From assembly GCA_018873245.2 (NCBI GenBank), contig JAEMBT020000003.1:11749843-11813842 (forward strand): DNA of 64,000 nt, read 5' to 3'. Both the position numbers and the translations under genes were made by a program. Positions 1 through 10,477 of the stretch are shown piece by piece. A model generated the notes under the pieces. The model saw only the letters and a program-made list of their open reading frames with translations, had not been told where the DNA came from and did no database searches. How positions within the stretch are numbered: position 1 is the stretch's first letter; each line of letters opens with the position of its first letter. Source of the stretch: Archegozetes longisetosus. Lineage: Eukaryota; Arthropoda; Arachnida; Sarcoptiformes; Trhypochthoniidae.

Positions 1-415
1 TATTGTTTAGATATTTTGCAGTTCAATCTTAAAGTTATTTGCTAACTTATACTCTAAAAATAGACTAAACCTGTGCACAAATTGGAAAGGCTTTTATAAC
101 GAACTGTACCAAGAACTCAAGATTTATTTGATAATGAATACAAGTAGAGAAGCATGTCATTTTCTCACAATGTATAGATTAGATAAGAGTTTTGAAAAAT
201 CATGATTATAAAACTTTTAGCATAGTTACTAAGCTGAACGTTATAGTAATGTGAAATTAATACTAAAGAATGGATGATTAAGTTATAAAATCGAGATTTA
301 TTCAGAAATGGACTTGTTATATATGATACAATCCGTTGAGTAATTAGAATCTGATATAGCAGTCGAACTTTTGTTACCGAAAAACTGTCAACTTTTAGTG
401 AAACAATTAAGTTGA
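1..415. other. Intergenic, nothing recognised
   Basis: AT-rich sequence at the window edge with no coding-like stretch, repeat or RNA gene that I could recognise. Confidence 0.5.
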
Positions 416-937
416 TTACAACACTAAAAGAGATTGAAGTTTAGCCATAATTTCGGATAGAATAGACATCAATTCGTTGACATTAAGCTTGACTCGTTCA
501 GTTGTTGCACTGGTAGTTACTCTAACTTTTTTAGTTGTGCCCATTGTTTTCTTGTTATCATTTTCATGAATATAGGAACCAACAAAATTACTTAATCTGA
601 CTCTAACCGCATCCAATTGATTCACAGTTTCGCTCATTTGAGTTGAAATATTGGGTATTTTTTCAATTTTTTCAATAATATTAGTGATACGAATAAGAAT
701 TCTCACTAATATAAGTCGAAATTCACGGTTTTCAAGTAGAGTTGGATCCGTTTCGACTTCTGATACAAACTTTGATAGCAATTTTATTAACTGATCTAAA
801 AGCCATTCGATCTCTTCTTCGTTTCTCGAACTAGAACGATTTCTACTCTCAATCAAATCTTTTCGAGACAAATCAAGTCCAACAATATTGTTTACCAATA
901 CTATTACTATTATCAAATAGCTTAAGAGATGAGCCAT
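416..937 (-). CDS. Small secreted protein, unknown family
   Basis: Uninterrupted single-exon frame of 173 residues on the minus strand, with ATG at 937-935 and TAA at 418-416. I do not recognise the family. The first ~20 residues (MAHLLSYLIIVIVLVNNIVG) look like a cleavable signal peptide. The rest is hydrophilic and predicted largely helical, with Glu/Arg-rich and Leu/Ile heptad-like spacing (around residues 40-95), a low-complexity Thr/Lys stretch near 130-150 and a second helical Leu/Ile-rich end. There are no cysteines, so it is not a disulfide-rich peptide. A secreted helical protein is the most that can be said. No close neighbour on the same strand suggests a role. Confidence 0.55.
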   Translation of the reverse strand: MAHLLSYLIIVIVLVNNIVGLDLSRKDLIESRNRSSSRNEEEIEWLLDQLIKLLSKFVSEVETDPTLLENREFRLILVRILIRITNIIEKIEKIPNISTQMSETVNQLDAVRVRLSNFVGSYIHENDNKKTMGTTKKVRVTTSATTERVKLNVNELMSILSEIMAKLQSLLVL

Positions 938-2101
938 TCTTTAAGTAATAAAGTTTTCAAGATATTTCAGTTCGTAATATTAAAATTTATCAAAATATAA
1001 GCCTTTGACTAACAAATAAGCCTTGAAATTGAGACGCTTTCGTCTATTGAATCTCAGAGAAATAAGTGAATGCTTCTACTGCTAAGTAGACATAAAAGTA
1101 GTAAAATTATCAAATGAATAATTGTAGCTTTAATAAAAAAATTATGACTATTAGAACACTTGATTAGCCCTCATCTTATTAGCATTAAGCATGAATCGAT
1201 ACAAAATGATTTGAAAATATTGTGATTATTCCATATATAATTATTATTGTTACATTTATGAAAACTGAACTTTAACCATATTTGATTATCTTATTATCCC
1301 ATGATTAACAATAGAGTATAGAACTCCTATGGGGTTCAATTAAAGTAAAATTGTTTCAATTTTTGTTTGAATTGGAGCTTTGTCTACATATAAATGACTG
1401 ATAGGAGTGAAAGCTAGAAAAAAGCAGACCAAGATTATGACCTTCGTTGAAAACCATCTAAAATTCTTGAGATCATTTGTAGCATATTTACAACTTATGC
1501 ACTGCGTCACAATTTCTTGATAATAGATTTTGATAAAGAATAGTGCAAACTTTTCAGAAATAAGAAAAATTTTTAGCAGAATCAAAAGTTTAAAAAGCAC
1601 AGTGCTTTGTGGAAAATACAGCTTAAAGCTTATGCACAGTTGAATAGAAAGTATTTGAACTCAGAATTATTACCATCATTTGATAATTAAACTGAGGAAT
1701 AAAATTATAAATATTTAACTACAAAATAAATTAAACTTCTCTTTGAAAAATTTATAAAATACAAAATACAGAGTGTCCAACTTTTATTTTGACACATTAA
1801 ATACATTAATTAATTGAAAATTGTCACAATAAGAATGCGAACTATGTAGTATCATTTTGCATTAAAATCTCAAATTAATTCTAACCTGATGTCACTGAAA
1901 ATTAAATTGTTCTTCAAATTAATTTTCTGAGTAAAGATAGTATTAGTGAATTGTACGCACATATCTCTCAATTTCTATTTATGCAATTGCATTAACTCCA
2001 ACGGTTCTTCAAGCTCTTTTCGGCACATCCAATTGAGAAAAATTTGGCGTATCAAATAAACGGACGTAATATGTCTGTGTGTTCGTCATTTTTAGTGGCA
2101 A
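938..2101. other. Intergenic, no gene supported
   Basis: AT-rich. It contains an 86-codon minus-strand frame at 1340-1600 that has no coding character. Nothing else recognised. Confidence 0.4.
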
Positions 2102-2255
2102 TCACTTTGAACTGTCAATGCGGGTGTTTAACCGTCTTGCCAAAACCAGTTCATGTAGAGGATCAAAAACTTCTGTAAACCATCTGCGAGGATTGATCTC
2201 ATCGTCGAAATCACTGTCACTTGAGCATTGATAGCACAGTTCTGATATTTTGTAA
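2102..2255 (-). CDS. Possible terminal exon of an unrecognised gene
   Basis: Read on the minus strand, a pyrimidine-rich acceptor ending in CAG at 2257-2256 opens a frame of about 50 residues. It ends in TGA at 2104-2102. The peptide has unusually protein-like composition for this region: LCYQCSSDSDFDDE, then NPRRWFTEVFDPLHE, then ELVLARRLN. The start recalls the CYQCSS opening of Ly6/uPAR-type domains, but the further cysteines of that fold do not follow, so I do not assign the family. I found no convincing upstream exon with a start codon within 1 kb. It could be a last exon with a distant 5' end, or a gene remnant. Confidence 0.3.
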
Positions 2256-3897
2256 CTGAAATTGAGTTCGAGTTACAACAGTCTACTTAATTTTCTATAA
2301 TTTTGTTCAGAAGTTGAGATCCTAAATCAGATAATTATGAACAAAATACTTAGTACTGTTCTCAAGCTGTTCCGAACTCTAAAAGAAATTGTTGTTTGCA
2401 TCAAAACTAATAGTTTTCAAGTCATAGAACTTGAAGATCAAAATTTTTACTTCTCGTTCACTTCTATCGAGAATCTATTCGCAACGTGTTAGCATTTGTT
2501 GTAGTTTTTCAAATTATTGATTAGTAATCGAAACAAATGATTTAAAAGTAATTAATAGACTACTTGTGATTTAATACAATAATTACATTTGAATGCACTA
2601 TTTCGACTCAATCGATCTCTTTGAGCAATTTATGTCAAATGAAACAAAACATTGATCTCAATCAATGACGATTTGATACGAATCACCAAATGGATAACAC
2701 TTAAAACAATACTAATAGTTTGACAAATAGATCGTTTCGAATGATTAATTGCAGAAAATAATACGAAAAAATGAATTATTAATTGATCATCAATTCATTT
2801 AAATGTAACTCAAAGTTAATTAATACTGAAAGCGAATGAAAAAAGACCAAATAAAATTGTGAATCAGAATCAATATGAAGTGATTTCAAGTTTTTTCAAA
2901 GTCTCTTTTAAAAAATTAAGCGATTTTTAGATTTAGCAGAATAAGGCTGTAAACGAACTTAATGATGAAATGTATCTCAAATTAAAACAATAATGAAACT
3001 AAGCAGAGTCTAGTTTTTAATATTACTTTTTGAATAAGACAAAATTGACTAAGTTTATGAAAAATATCGCCTCAAACATAAATAAGCTAAAATTTCAATA
3101 AAATCTACATCGAAATCATTTTTTATAATGTTCATTTTACAGAGTGAAAACTTCATAAGTATTAAGTACGAAGAAAACTCTTACTTAAAGCTAGTTTTTT
3201 AATACGCTTGAGTGCAAAACAAACCATCGAACAAGTTATGAGTAATTCAATTGTGTTATCGCTTTGCAAAAATAGACAAAAAATAACTAATTGGAATCAT
3301 TCAGACAGCTTAAGATTATGACTACCCCTACACCGATTGCGAGCGCACCCAAATTTGGCCATTTTGGTCCCGAAACATTTTGGGTATATTTTTTTTATTG
3401 GCCAATCTGTTCAATTGATACCTCAAACTGTTAGTTTGATTCATTTGTGTGACAATCAGTTTGTCTTCTAATACGTTAGAAATGAATTCCTTAACCGTGT
3501 TGTGATTCAAATTAGTTACGAAATAATTATTGATTTTCGTCATTAATTGATAAAATATTTGCGACTCATTACTTATAAGATCGCACTTCCCTACGATTTT
3601 TCAAAATTTAGTAGTGATCTCGGACCGAGTCTTTCGGTAATAACGATTACTTTTCGCTATCACTAATTATTATTATTTGATGCCATCTTTCGAATCAATA
3701 ACTAATTAACTGTGATTTAAGTTTAAATCAAAATTAATTCCAATTTAAACATTGAATTCTTTTTGAACTGAAAATTAGATCTTTTCAAACCATTTTTCTA
3801 TAATTTACGCCTCATTTAATTGCTTTGAAAATAAATTTGAATTAAATTAGAAAATGAAGAAAATGTTCAAATAATTTGTAATTAAATTTAAGTTATT
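2256..3897. other. Intergenic, no gene supported
   Basis: AT-rich. It includes a 71-codon minus-strand frame at 3328-3543 with weak coding character. No promoter, repeat or RNA recognised. Confidence 0.4.
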
Positions 3898-5687
3898 ATG
3901 GACTTTACATCTATTACGCAAATCTATAAAATTGGATCAAATAATACAATTACAATAATTATAGGAAATGAACGAATTCTCGGTAAGGATTTTGTTTAAT
4001 TAATAACTCTTTAGCTTTAATTCATTTTTTGATACTTTGTTTTCAATTAATAGCAGATAAAGAAGTGTTGATCGAAAAAAGCGATTATTTCAAGGCTTTA
4101 CTCAGAAATGAAACGAAAGAACCGAATTCTAATGAAATAATAATTAATGAGCTGCAATTAAATGCCTTCAAATTAGTTCTTATTATCGCACACGACACTC
4201 ATAAAAGTGAACAGCTTCTGGACACCTTCAAATCAAATGAACAATTGTTTAAAGTCATTATGATTTCGAATAAATACCAGTTCTTCGAAATCGAAAAGTT
4301 AAGTTCTGATAAGTTTAGGAACAATTTTGAACGAATAACAGATTTAAACAGTTTTTCGCAAATTTGGGTCATTTATAAGAAGTCATTATCTTTAAATCTG
4401 AAATTCATGTCCGAAATATGTCTTAAATATTTTGACGAAAACGCGAATAAAGTTTTGAATTACTTAAGCCTCCAATTCTTGAATCTCACGATTTCTGCGC
4501 CACTATTAATAAGTGTCTTAAGTCGCGACACGTTTGGAGTCAAAGAAATTGGAATTTTTAAAACAGTTGAGAAGTGGACTAAAATTCATGGCTTTGACCG
4601 TAGTGTCATCAAAACAATACGTCTTTCACAGATCGATGAAATTGATATCAATTTCGGACTGTCCTCGAGCCCACTTTTCACTAAGAATTACATAAGAAAC
4701 ACATTAAAAGAAACAGATTTTGGAAATAGCGTGGAAAAAAGTCGTATTTGCTTTCAGCCAAATGTTATATTCAACATCAATGAATGTGTTATCGACACGA
4801 TCAAAGTTTCAGAAAACTTATTCTCTATCAATAGAGTGACAGCCGACAGAATCACTTTTAGTCTATCGATTGAGACTAAAATAAATCACATTAAGTTTAA
4901 ACTAAACTTCAATCATAAAAAGCTTTGCTATCCATTAGTCTACTATTTCTGTGAAGTTTGTGTTAATTCTCAATGGATTCAAGTGATTGACTGCACTAAA
5001 AGTCCTTGTTTTTCGATTCAAGAATTATATTTTGATGAACTTACTGTTAGCGCTATTCGTATCATTGGTGTTAAGTCTGGAATTGATTCCGAATTCGACA
5101 AATTTTCTATACATTTTCTAAGCGATAATCTATTGCATTACGGATTCGTCGAGAATCCGCTCAAGAATAATAGTTATATTATTCCAACTGAAGAATATAA
5201 TTATTTATGGGTTTCAGACTCTATTTGTTTAACTCATTTCATGAAAATTGGCAAAACTTACGATATGACTAACTATGTGCTCAAAAACAAACATTATATG
5301 AACTCGAATATTAATTTTAATAACTATGAAAAGTTTGGTTTCGAAACAGTTTATTTAATTCGTTTAGCGCAACCTGTTTTTGCCAATTGTTTGCAAATTG
5401 AGTTTCAAATCGATAGCAAACAAACTGTTAATTATTTGGTCACTATTTCACAATCATTTCAAGCTTTTAATTATGATAACAATTGGACCAAAATTGTTGA
5501 AGAGGTTGAGTGCAAAACTGTGAATAAACGTATAGTTTTTGATGCTCAGCAGATATTGTCTGTTCGTATCTCTGGTTTTCGGTACTTTGTTGAAAGAGTC
5601 AAATCACCGCTTCATATAAGAAATGTTAAACTTTATTACAACAATCAAATAATGCCTTTAACTTGTCTTAACGACGATTCAAACTGA
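3898..5687 (+). CDS. BTB-BACK-discoidin-like protein (BTBD9 type)
   Basis: Two exons, 3898-3982 and 4054-5687, give 572 residues. The 71-bp intron begins GTAAGG and ends in a tandem TAG-CAG acceptor. Splicing restores the classic BTB core: exon 1 supplies the first strand and exon 2 continues ADKEVLIEKSDYFKALL. The apparent open frame that begins at 4029 is intron read-through, so 3898 is the better start. Order of regions: BTB (about 10-115), BACK-like helical region (about 120-225), then two beta-rich discoidin (F5/8 C)-like halves (about 255-390 and 410-560). This is the domain order and approximate length of BTBD9 (human about 612 residues). BTB-BACK proteins usually serve as cullin-3 adaptors or synaptic regulators; for this divergent copy that is inference. 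An AATAAA lies at 5838, 151 bases after the stop. Confidence 0.8.
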
Positions 5688-6410
5688 TTCGAGTTAGCAA
5701 TGCTTTTAATTTCAAAAATACTAGTTTAAAACTTCTTTAAGCTGTTCTAATGTTTAGTTCTAATGAGTTAGTAGTTGTTATAAAGGCTTTCATAAAATGT
5801 TATTCATTTGTAAAAACATGAAATGTTCAGAGTTTTCAATAAAATTTAGTTTTTTGACTACTCAAATATTTCGAAAGAATATTTTAAATTTTAAATCTGT
5901 TGCAAAAGTTATCTAAAACGTTTTTCGTCTTTAGTTTAAATAAGATTTAATAAAAGACTTACAGCAGAATTTGTTTTGCTTTGCATAGTGTATATTGAAT
6001 ACAAAATTTTCTGTAAATAAATCGTCAATAGATTATTAAACGGAATAGCAAATATAAACTACCCAAAACTGTAATAGAGACAAATTAAATAATCGAAGGA
6101 ATACGTTTTAGCGAATGACAAGTTTTCGATGCGAAACGTTAGTTTAACGAACTATAGGAGTGAGGTTTTTTCTTGGGATCAGTAGATAGAAGCTAACACT
6201 TGTTCAAATACAACTCAATTCTTTCGGAATCAATAGTTTTGACGCATTGCATTATTGAGATTCTTTTTCATACAAGTATTTTTAGCGTTGCGTTAATTAA
6301 ACAAACAGATGATACAACGAATATAATGGATTACTATTTATTTGGATTCAGTTCATGTTAAAGTTTACACATAAGTTGCGATAACGGCAACTCAAGGCTA
6401 TCAATCAAGG
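5688..6410. other. Intergenic, 3' UTR of the BTB gene and upstream of the Gly/Tyr-rich gene
   Basis: Contains the likely polyadenylation signal of the BTB gene (5838-5843). Otherwise AT-rich, with no gene seen. Confidence 0.5.
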
Positions 6411-6417
6411 TATAAAA
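6411..6417 (+). promoter_or_regulatory. Probable TATA box of the Gly/Tyr-rich gene
   Basis: TATAAAA lies 67 bases before the proposed start codon at 6478. That would place transcription start near 6440 with a short leader. Position and sequence fit a canonical TATA promoter, as expected for a highly expressed secreted structural peptide. Confidence 0.5.
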
Positions 6418-6477
6418 TGAAAAAAAAAATCAATTTAATCTAGATAATGCTTAGGCTTTTTTGAAAAGCTCGCCATT

Positions 6478-6905
6478 ATGTTTAAAATTAAAACTTTGGT
6501 AAGTTTATGACAAGGTGTACCACACTTTTTGGTGAATCTTAACATTTACTTCAAGTACTTAGTCAATAATAAGATAATACCAATTGATAGCTCATTCTTG
6601 CAATCTTTTCACTGATCACTATATCATTTGGTTATGGAGGATATGGTGGGTATGGAGGAGGAATAGATGAATATGGAGGAGGAATAGGTGGATACGGAGG
6701 AGGATATAGTGGATATGGAGGGTATGGAGGTTATGGTGGATATGGCGGAGGTTATGGTGGCGGCATCGGTCAGGTCTCATACACTCGTTATCGCAGCAAA
6801 TATTATGGATCACAATATATATACCCGGGATATGGAGGTTATGGTGGACTCAGGAATTGTTATCCAGCTCGACTATATGGGCTTGGATATGGAAAAAGAA
6901 AATAA
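6478..6905 (+). CDS. Gly/Tyr-rich secreted peptide
   Basis: Two exons, 6478-6498 and 6591-6905, encode 111 residues. The longest plain frames here are shadows in other frames. The correct reading appears after removing a 92-bp intron (GTAAGT...ATAG, phase 0). The joined N-terminus, MFKIKTLLILAIFSLITISF, is a textbook signal peptide split after residue 7. The mature part is built of GYGG, YGGG and GYGGYGG repeats (residues about 22-62). A basic, Tyr-rich segment (SYTRYRSKYYGSQYIYPGY) follows, and the protein ends YGLGYGKRK with one cysteine. Gly/Tyr-rich secreted proteins of this kind are cuticle, silk or shell-matrix components or glycine-rich antimicrobial peptides. The sequence does not decide between them. 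The TATA box at 6411 and the signal peptide support the model. Confidence 0.8.
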
Positions 6906-8197
6906 ATTGAGTATATAATGTCATTTCGATATTGAAAATATTGTCAATATTTATGCTTAATTTTTTATTAACCAAAGAAAGGTTCACATAGCTTATAATT
7001 TCGAATATACGGGTATATTATATTTTGAAATTTTCTCAAATGCTCAAATATAGCTTATTTCCAATATTTCAACTTTTCTATATCTTAATACAAAATTCAA
7101 TACTGAAAATGAATTATAGTTTTTTTGTAAATTTTCTTCAATAATTTTTTAAAAAATCGATAATTTTAAAGACTTACTTTTGACAAATTTTTTAACCTTT
7201 TTTGGAATTTGTTATAAAAGCAAATTTTCGATGCCAAATTACTGAAGTCCATAATTGAGTGGCCCTATGGTGAAGCATGAAAATAGCACTCTGTTATAAC
7301 CATGCTCACTGAAAATTTGATGAATTCAAATGATACTGATCTTAGAGCCAGAACTGTGAAAACTCTTTAATACCATCATCTTAAAGCTTCCAACATTTAA
7401 TCTTTATTTTAGAAACCTGTTGGAGATATTTTGAAATTGTTTTTTTTTCAGCAGAACTCGAAGTTTAAAGTCTATTTAATAAATTTATAAAGAAAAAATA
7501 TAAATTTTTTAATGATTAAAGCAGCTATGAAGAAAATAAAATTTTAAAAATCGATTTGTACATTTTGTCCCGAAAGAACTGGTTTAGTCATTTTTCTTAC
7601 AACATTATCTAACGTGACTTTGGTTGAAGGAAAACTAGTCCTTTTTTGACAATATTACGAATAAATACAAAAATCGATAGTCTAAATGAGTTATTTTCAT
7701 TAATTGAATGAAAAGCATTTTATCTCTGTAAACTTTGTTTATATAACTACTTTTTAACTTGACATTTATAGGAAAAAATTTAGAAAATTTGAAACAATAA
7801 ATTTACAAAACTTAATATTTAGGAAGCTTTTAGCAGCGAGCAGTGTTAAGTTCATTTATGGTCTTAATCAGTAAAAGAAAACAAATCATTTTCGCATAAA
7901 ATGCAAAAAATTTAACCTGAAAAGGCTTATGTTATAATAAAGTTATTAAAATCGGAAATTATTTTTAAATGAATCTTTAGATAAGAGTAGGAAAGAGCCA
8001 AAGGGGCTAACGTTAAGTAAGAATCATTCTCCTGGAAAGTTTGAAGAGATTCAAAATTAGCGCTAAAGTGAGAGTGTTTTGTGTTGCGTCCCACAGGAGT
8101 TGCGAGTGAGGGGCGCATCAGTTCAATGATCAACGTTTTCGTAGCATCTAAATAAAATATAAATAAAACTTAATTTCAGTATAAAACAGTAATAAAA
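6906..8197. other. Intergenic, no gene supported
   Basis: AT-rich. A minus-strand frame at 7927-8133 is not convincing. No repeat or RNA recognised. Confidence 0.4.
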
Positions 8198-10150
8198 ATG
8201 TTATTAGCATTAATGAAAAATTGCGTAAGTAATATCGACAATAATAAAGAAGTGTTGCAATTATGTCGAAAGCTGTCGACAAATGCAACGCAAAAATTAA
8301 CAAGTTTTGAGTCAACGGTCTCGGCCGAGAAGAGTATCGCTAAAAAATACTTGTTACTTCAAGATAAATCTAATGTTTTGCCCAAACTCAATGTGGAAAA
8401 CGTGCAAAAATTATTGGATTTGAAAATAAATAATTTATGGAAGTATAGTTATGGTCAACATAATTGTTGTTTAATTCAATCGAATAAAGAAATTGACGCC
8501 AAAAGTATTGCTAATCGTTTTGGTTTTGATGCGAATTCGTTTCCAATTAGTACGCGAATGATTCAAATAAATTCACTGCCGAACAAATTATTAGCAGAAA
8601 TTAATAGTAAAAATGAAAGTAACGATAACTCAATACAAGTGTTGAATCATAAAAGAGAGGATCCATTAAAAGCGGCCGCATTAAAGCGCTCATTTAAGAC
8701 TAATCAACAATTACTCGACTTCTTACTAAATGATAATCAACTCAATCAATTAACAATTAAACTGAGATTTTTTATTATTCTACAATTAGAAGAACTACTA
8801 TGTAACGGAGCTTTTAATCAGTTTCGGATTTTACCGTTCGGGTCATCACTTGCTGGTAATTATCGAGTTTTGATGGAGTTCCGAGTTCTTAAGTTTTTTA
8901 TAATTTTCATCACAAGTTTAGACTGTACTTCTAAAAAAGATTTGTCATCAATTTTCTCAAACAATAACCACTTTGTTTTATTATTCATATCCAACATAAG
9001 CTTGAAAAAGAGAAAAACAAATTATAAAAGTTTTCACAAATTTTCTATAAAACTCACATTTTTTTATGTCAAACTATAAATAAATACTTTTTTACATTTC
9101 TTGTTTTTAACACACTTTTTGAATGTGAGAAGTGCAAAAATACCTGAAAGTTTATCTTTAATTTGTAGGTTTGGGTAATTCTGACAGTGATTTAGATTTA
9201 GTTCTCCTTAAAGAAGGTTCGACTCCAGAAAAGCCACTCAACTTTTCATGTCGTGAACTGCTTCTAGAAAGAAGTGAAATACAAAGAAGCTTAGAAGTGA
9301 TCGCAGACCTAATACAACACTTTGTGCCTAATTTTTCGCGAGTCGCACGAATATTGAGAGCTCGAGTACCCATAATTAAGTTTAATTTTGACTTGGCGCC
9401 AGTCGACGTTGACTTATCTGTAGAAGTGTCCAATAATTCTGCTCATCACGGATTCATTATGGCTTCATATCTATCTCTTTGCCACGATTTACATCCGTGT
9501 GTTAGAAATTTATTGCTATTTATTCGCATTTGGGCCAAACAACACGGTATTGAATAATTGATTATTTCATGATTATATAGATATTTTCTCGATTTTTACT
9601 TAAAATTTTCTTATTGTCGTATTGATCATGACTTAAGTGATATGTTTTATTTTAAAATTAAATAAAAGGTATTGTGAAGTCACAAGCCGGCAATTGGTTC
9701 ACAAACTTTCAGTTAACAGCACTTGCCCTCTACTTTTTACAAATGAAGAATATAGTTCCGCCGATATCTGTCATGACGAAGAGAAAGCCACTTAATTATG
9801 AACTTTTCAGTGGACAAATCGATTTGATTGAGCTATTGCGTGAATTTTTTAACTTCTTACTATCATTTGAATATAACAGTAAAGGAATGTCAATATTAAA
9901 CGCTAAAATTGTTTCAAAACCAGATTATTCTGCGATATATATTGAAAATCCTATTGAGCTTGATTTAAATATTTGTAAAAATGTGGTTTCATCTGAATTG
10001 GAAAAGTTATTAACAACAGCGCATTTCTCATTAGATATCATGAATTGTGACGATTTTGTTTTGGCTGATATTCTTGATAGCAACCTTAAAGAACTAAAGA
10101 AAACTTCAAGAGTTAAAGCTTTTAAAGTTAAAGATTTATTTAATGTATAG
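8198..10150 (+). CDS. Mitochondrial poly(A) polymerase-like protein, copy 1
   Basis: Three exons, 8198-8855, 9169-9546 and 9669-10150, all joined in phase 1, give 505 residues. The first splice completes the nucleotidyltransferase signature FGSSLAGLGNSDSDLDL, with the metal-binding DLD at 227-229. The third carboxylate lies in VDVD (298-301). The palm is followed by the central helix HPCVRNLLLFIRIWAKQHG, the second splice point and NWFTNFQLTALALYFLQ, which is the PAP/25A-associated domain. N-terminal residues about 45-110 resemble the RNA-binding-like region of MTPAP. The family (PAPD1/MTPAP, human 582 residues) adds poly(A) tails to mitochondrial mRNAs. The N-terminus is basic with few acids, compatible with mitochondrial import. 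A near-identical gene architecture follows directly downstream. AATAAA at 10170. Confidence 0.85.
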
Positions 10151-10477
10151 TTTTAGGTATTTTTCAAATAATAAATTATAATATAAATCAATTTTTGAAT
10201 AAAAATTTGTATTTAACTCTTTGATTAATTATTTTTGTTTTATGAAAAATATGTTTGCTATTTTTGTTCAAATTTTTGAATATAAGCCTTAAATTATAAA
10301 GCATCATTCAACTTATAATTGAATTTAGCGGTAAAGCAGTTACCATTAGTACAAGCTTTTATGAACCAATAGAAATGAAGAGATGTTCCATTGAGAAAAC
10401 ATGTGGTTTCGGTTCAAAACATTAGCAAACTTAAAAATCTACCTAAAGACTTGATAAAAAGTTCAACGTTAGTTTAA
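10151..10477. other. Spacer between the two mtPAP-like genes
   Basis: 327 bases of AT-rich sequence holding the polyadenylation signal of copy 1 (10170) and the presumed promoter of copy 2. No TATA box of good quality seen. Confidence 0.5.

Noticed and set aside
1340..1600. 86-codon minus-strand frame
   Set aside because: Hydrophobic, AT-driven composition with no recognisable domain and no clean signal-peptide layout.
3328..3543. 71-codon minus-strand frame ending GQIWVRSQSV
   Set aside because: Some protein-like composition at its end, but no splice context, homology or neighbour supports a gene.
6688..6918. Plus-strand Met/Asp-rich frame and the opposing His/Leu-rich minus-strand frame at 6619-6813
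   Set aside because: Both are out-of-frame shadows of the Gly/Tyr-rich gene, whose spliced frame has a signal peptide.
7927..8133. 68-codon minus-strand frame just before mtPAP copy 1
   Set aside because: No domain, no splice support, and it overlaps the presumed promoter of the downstream gene.
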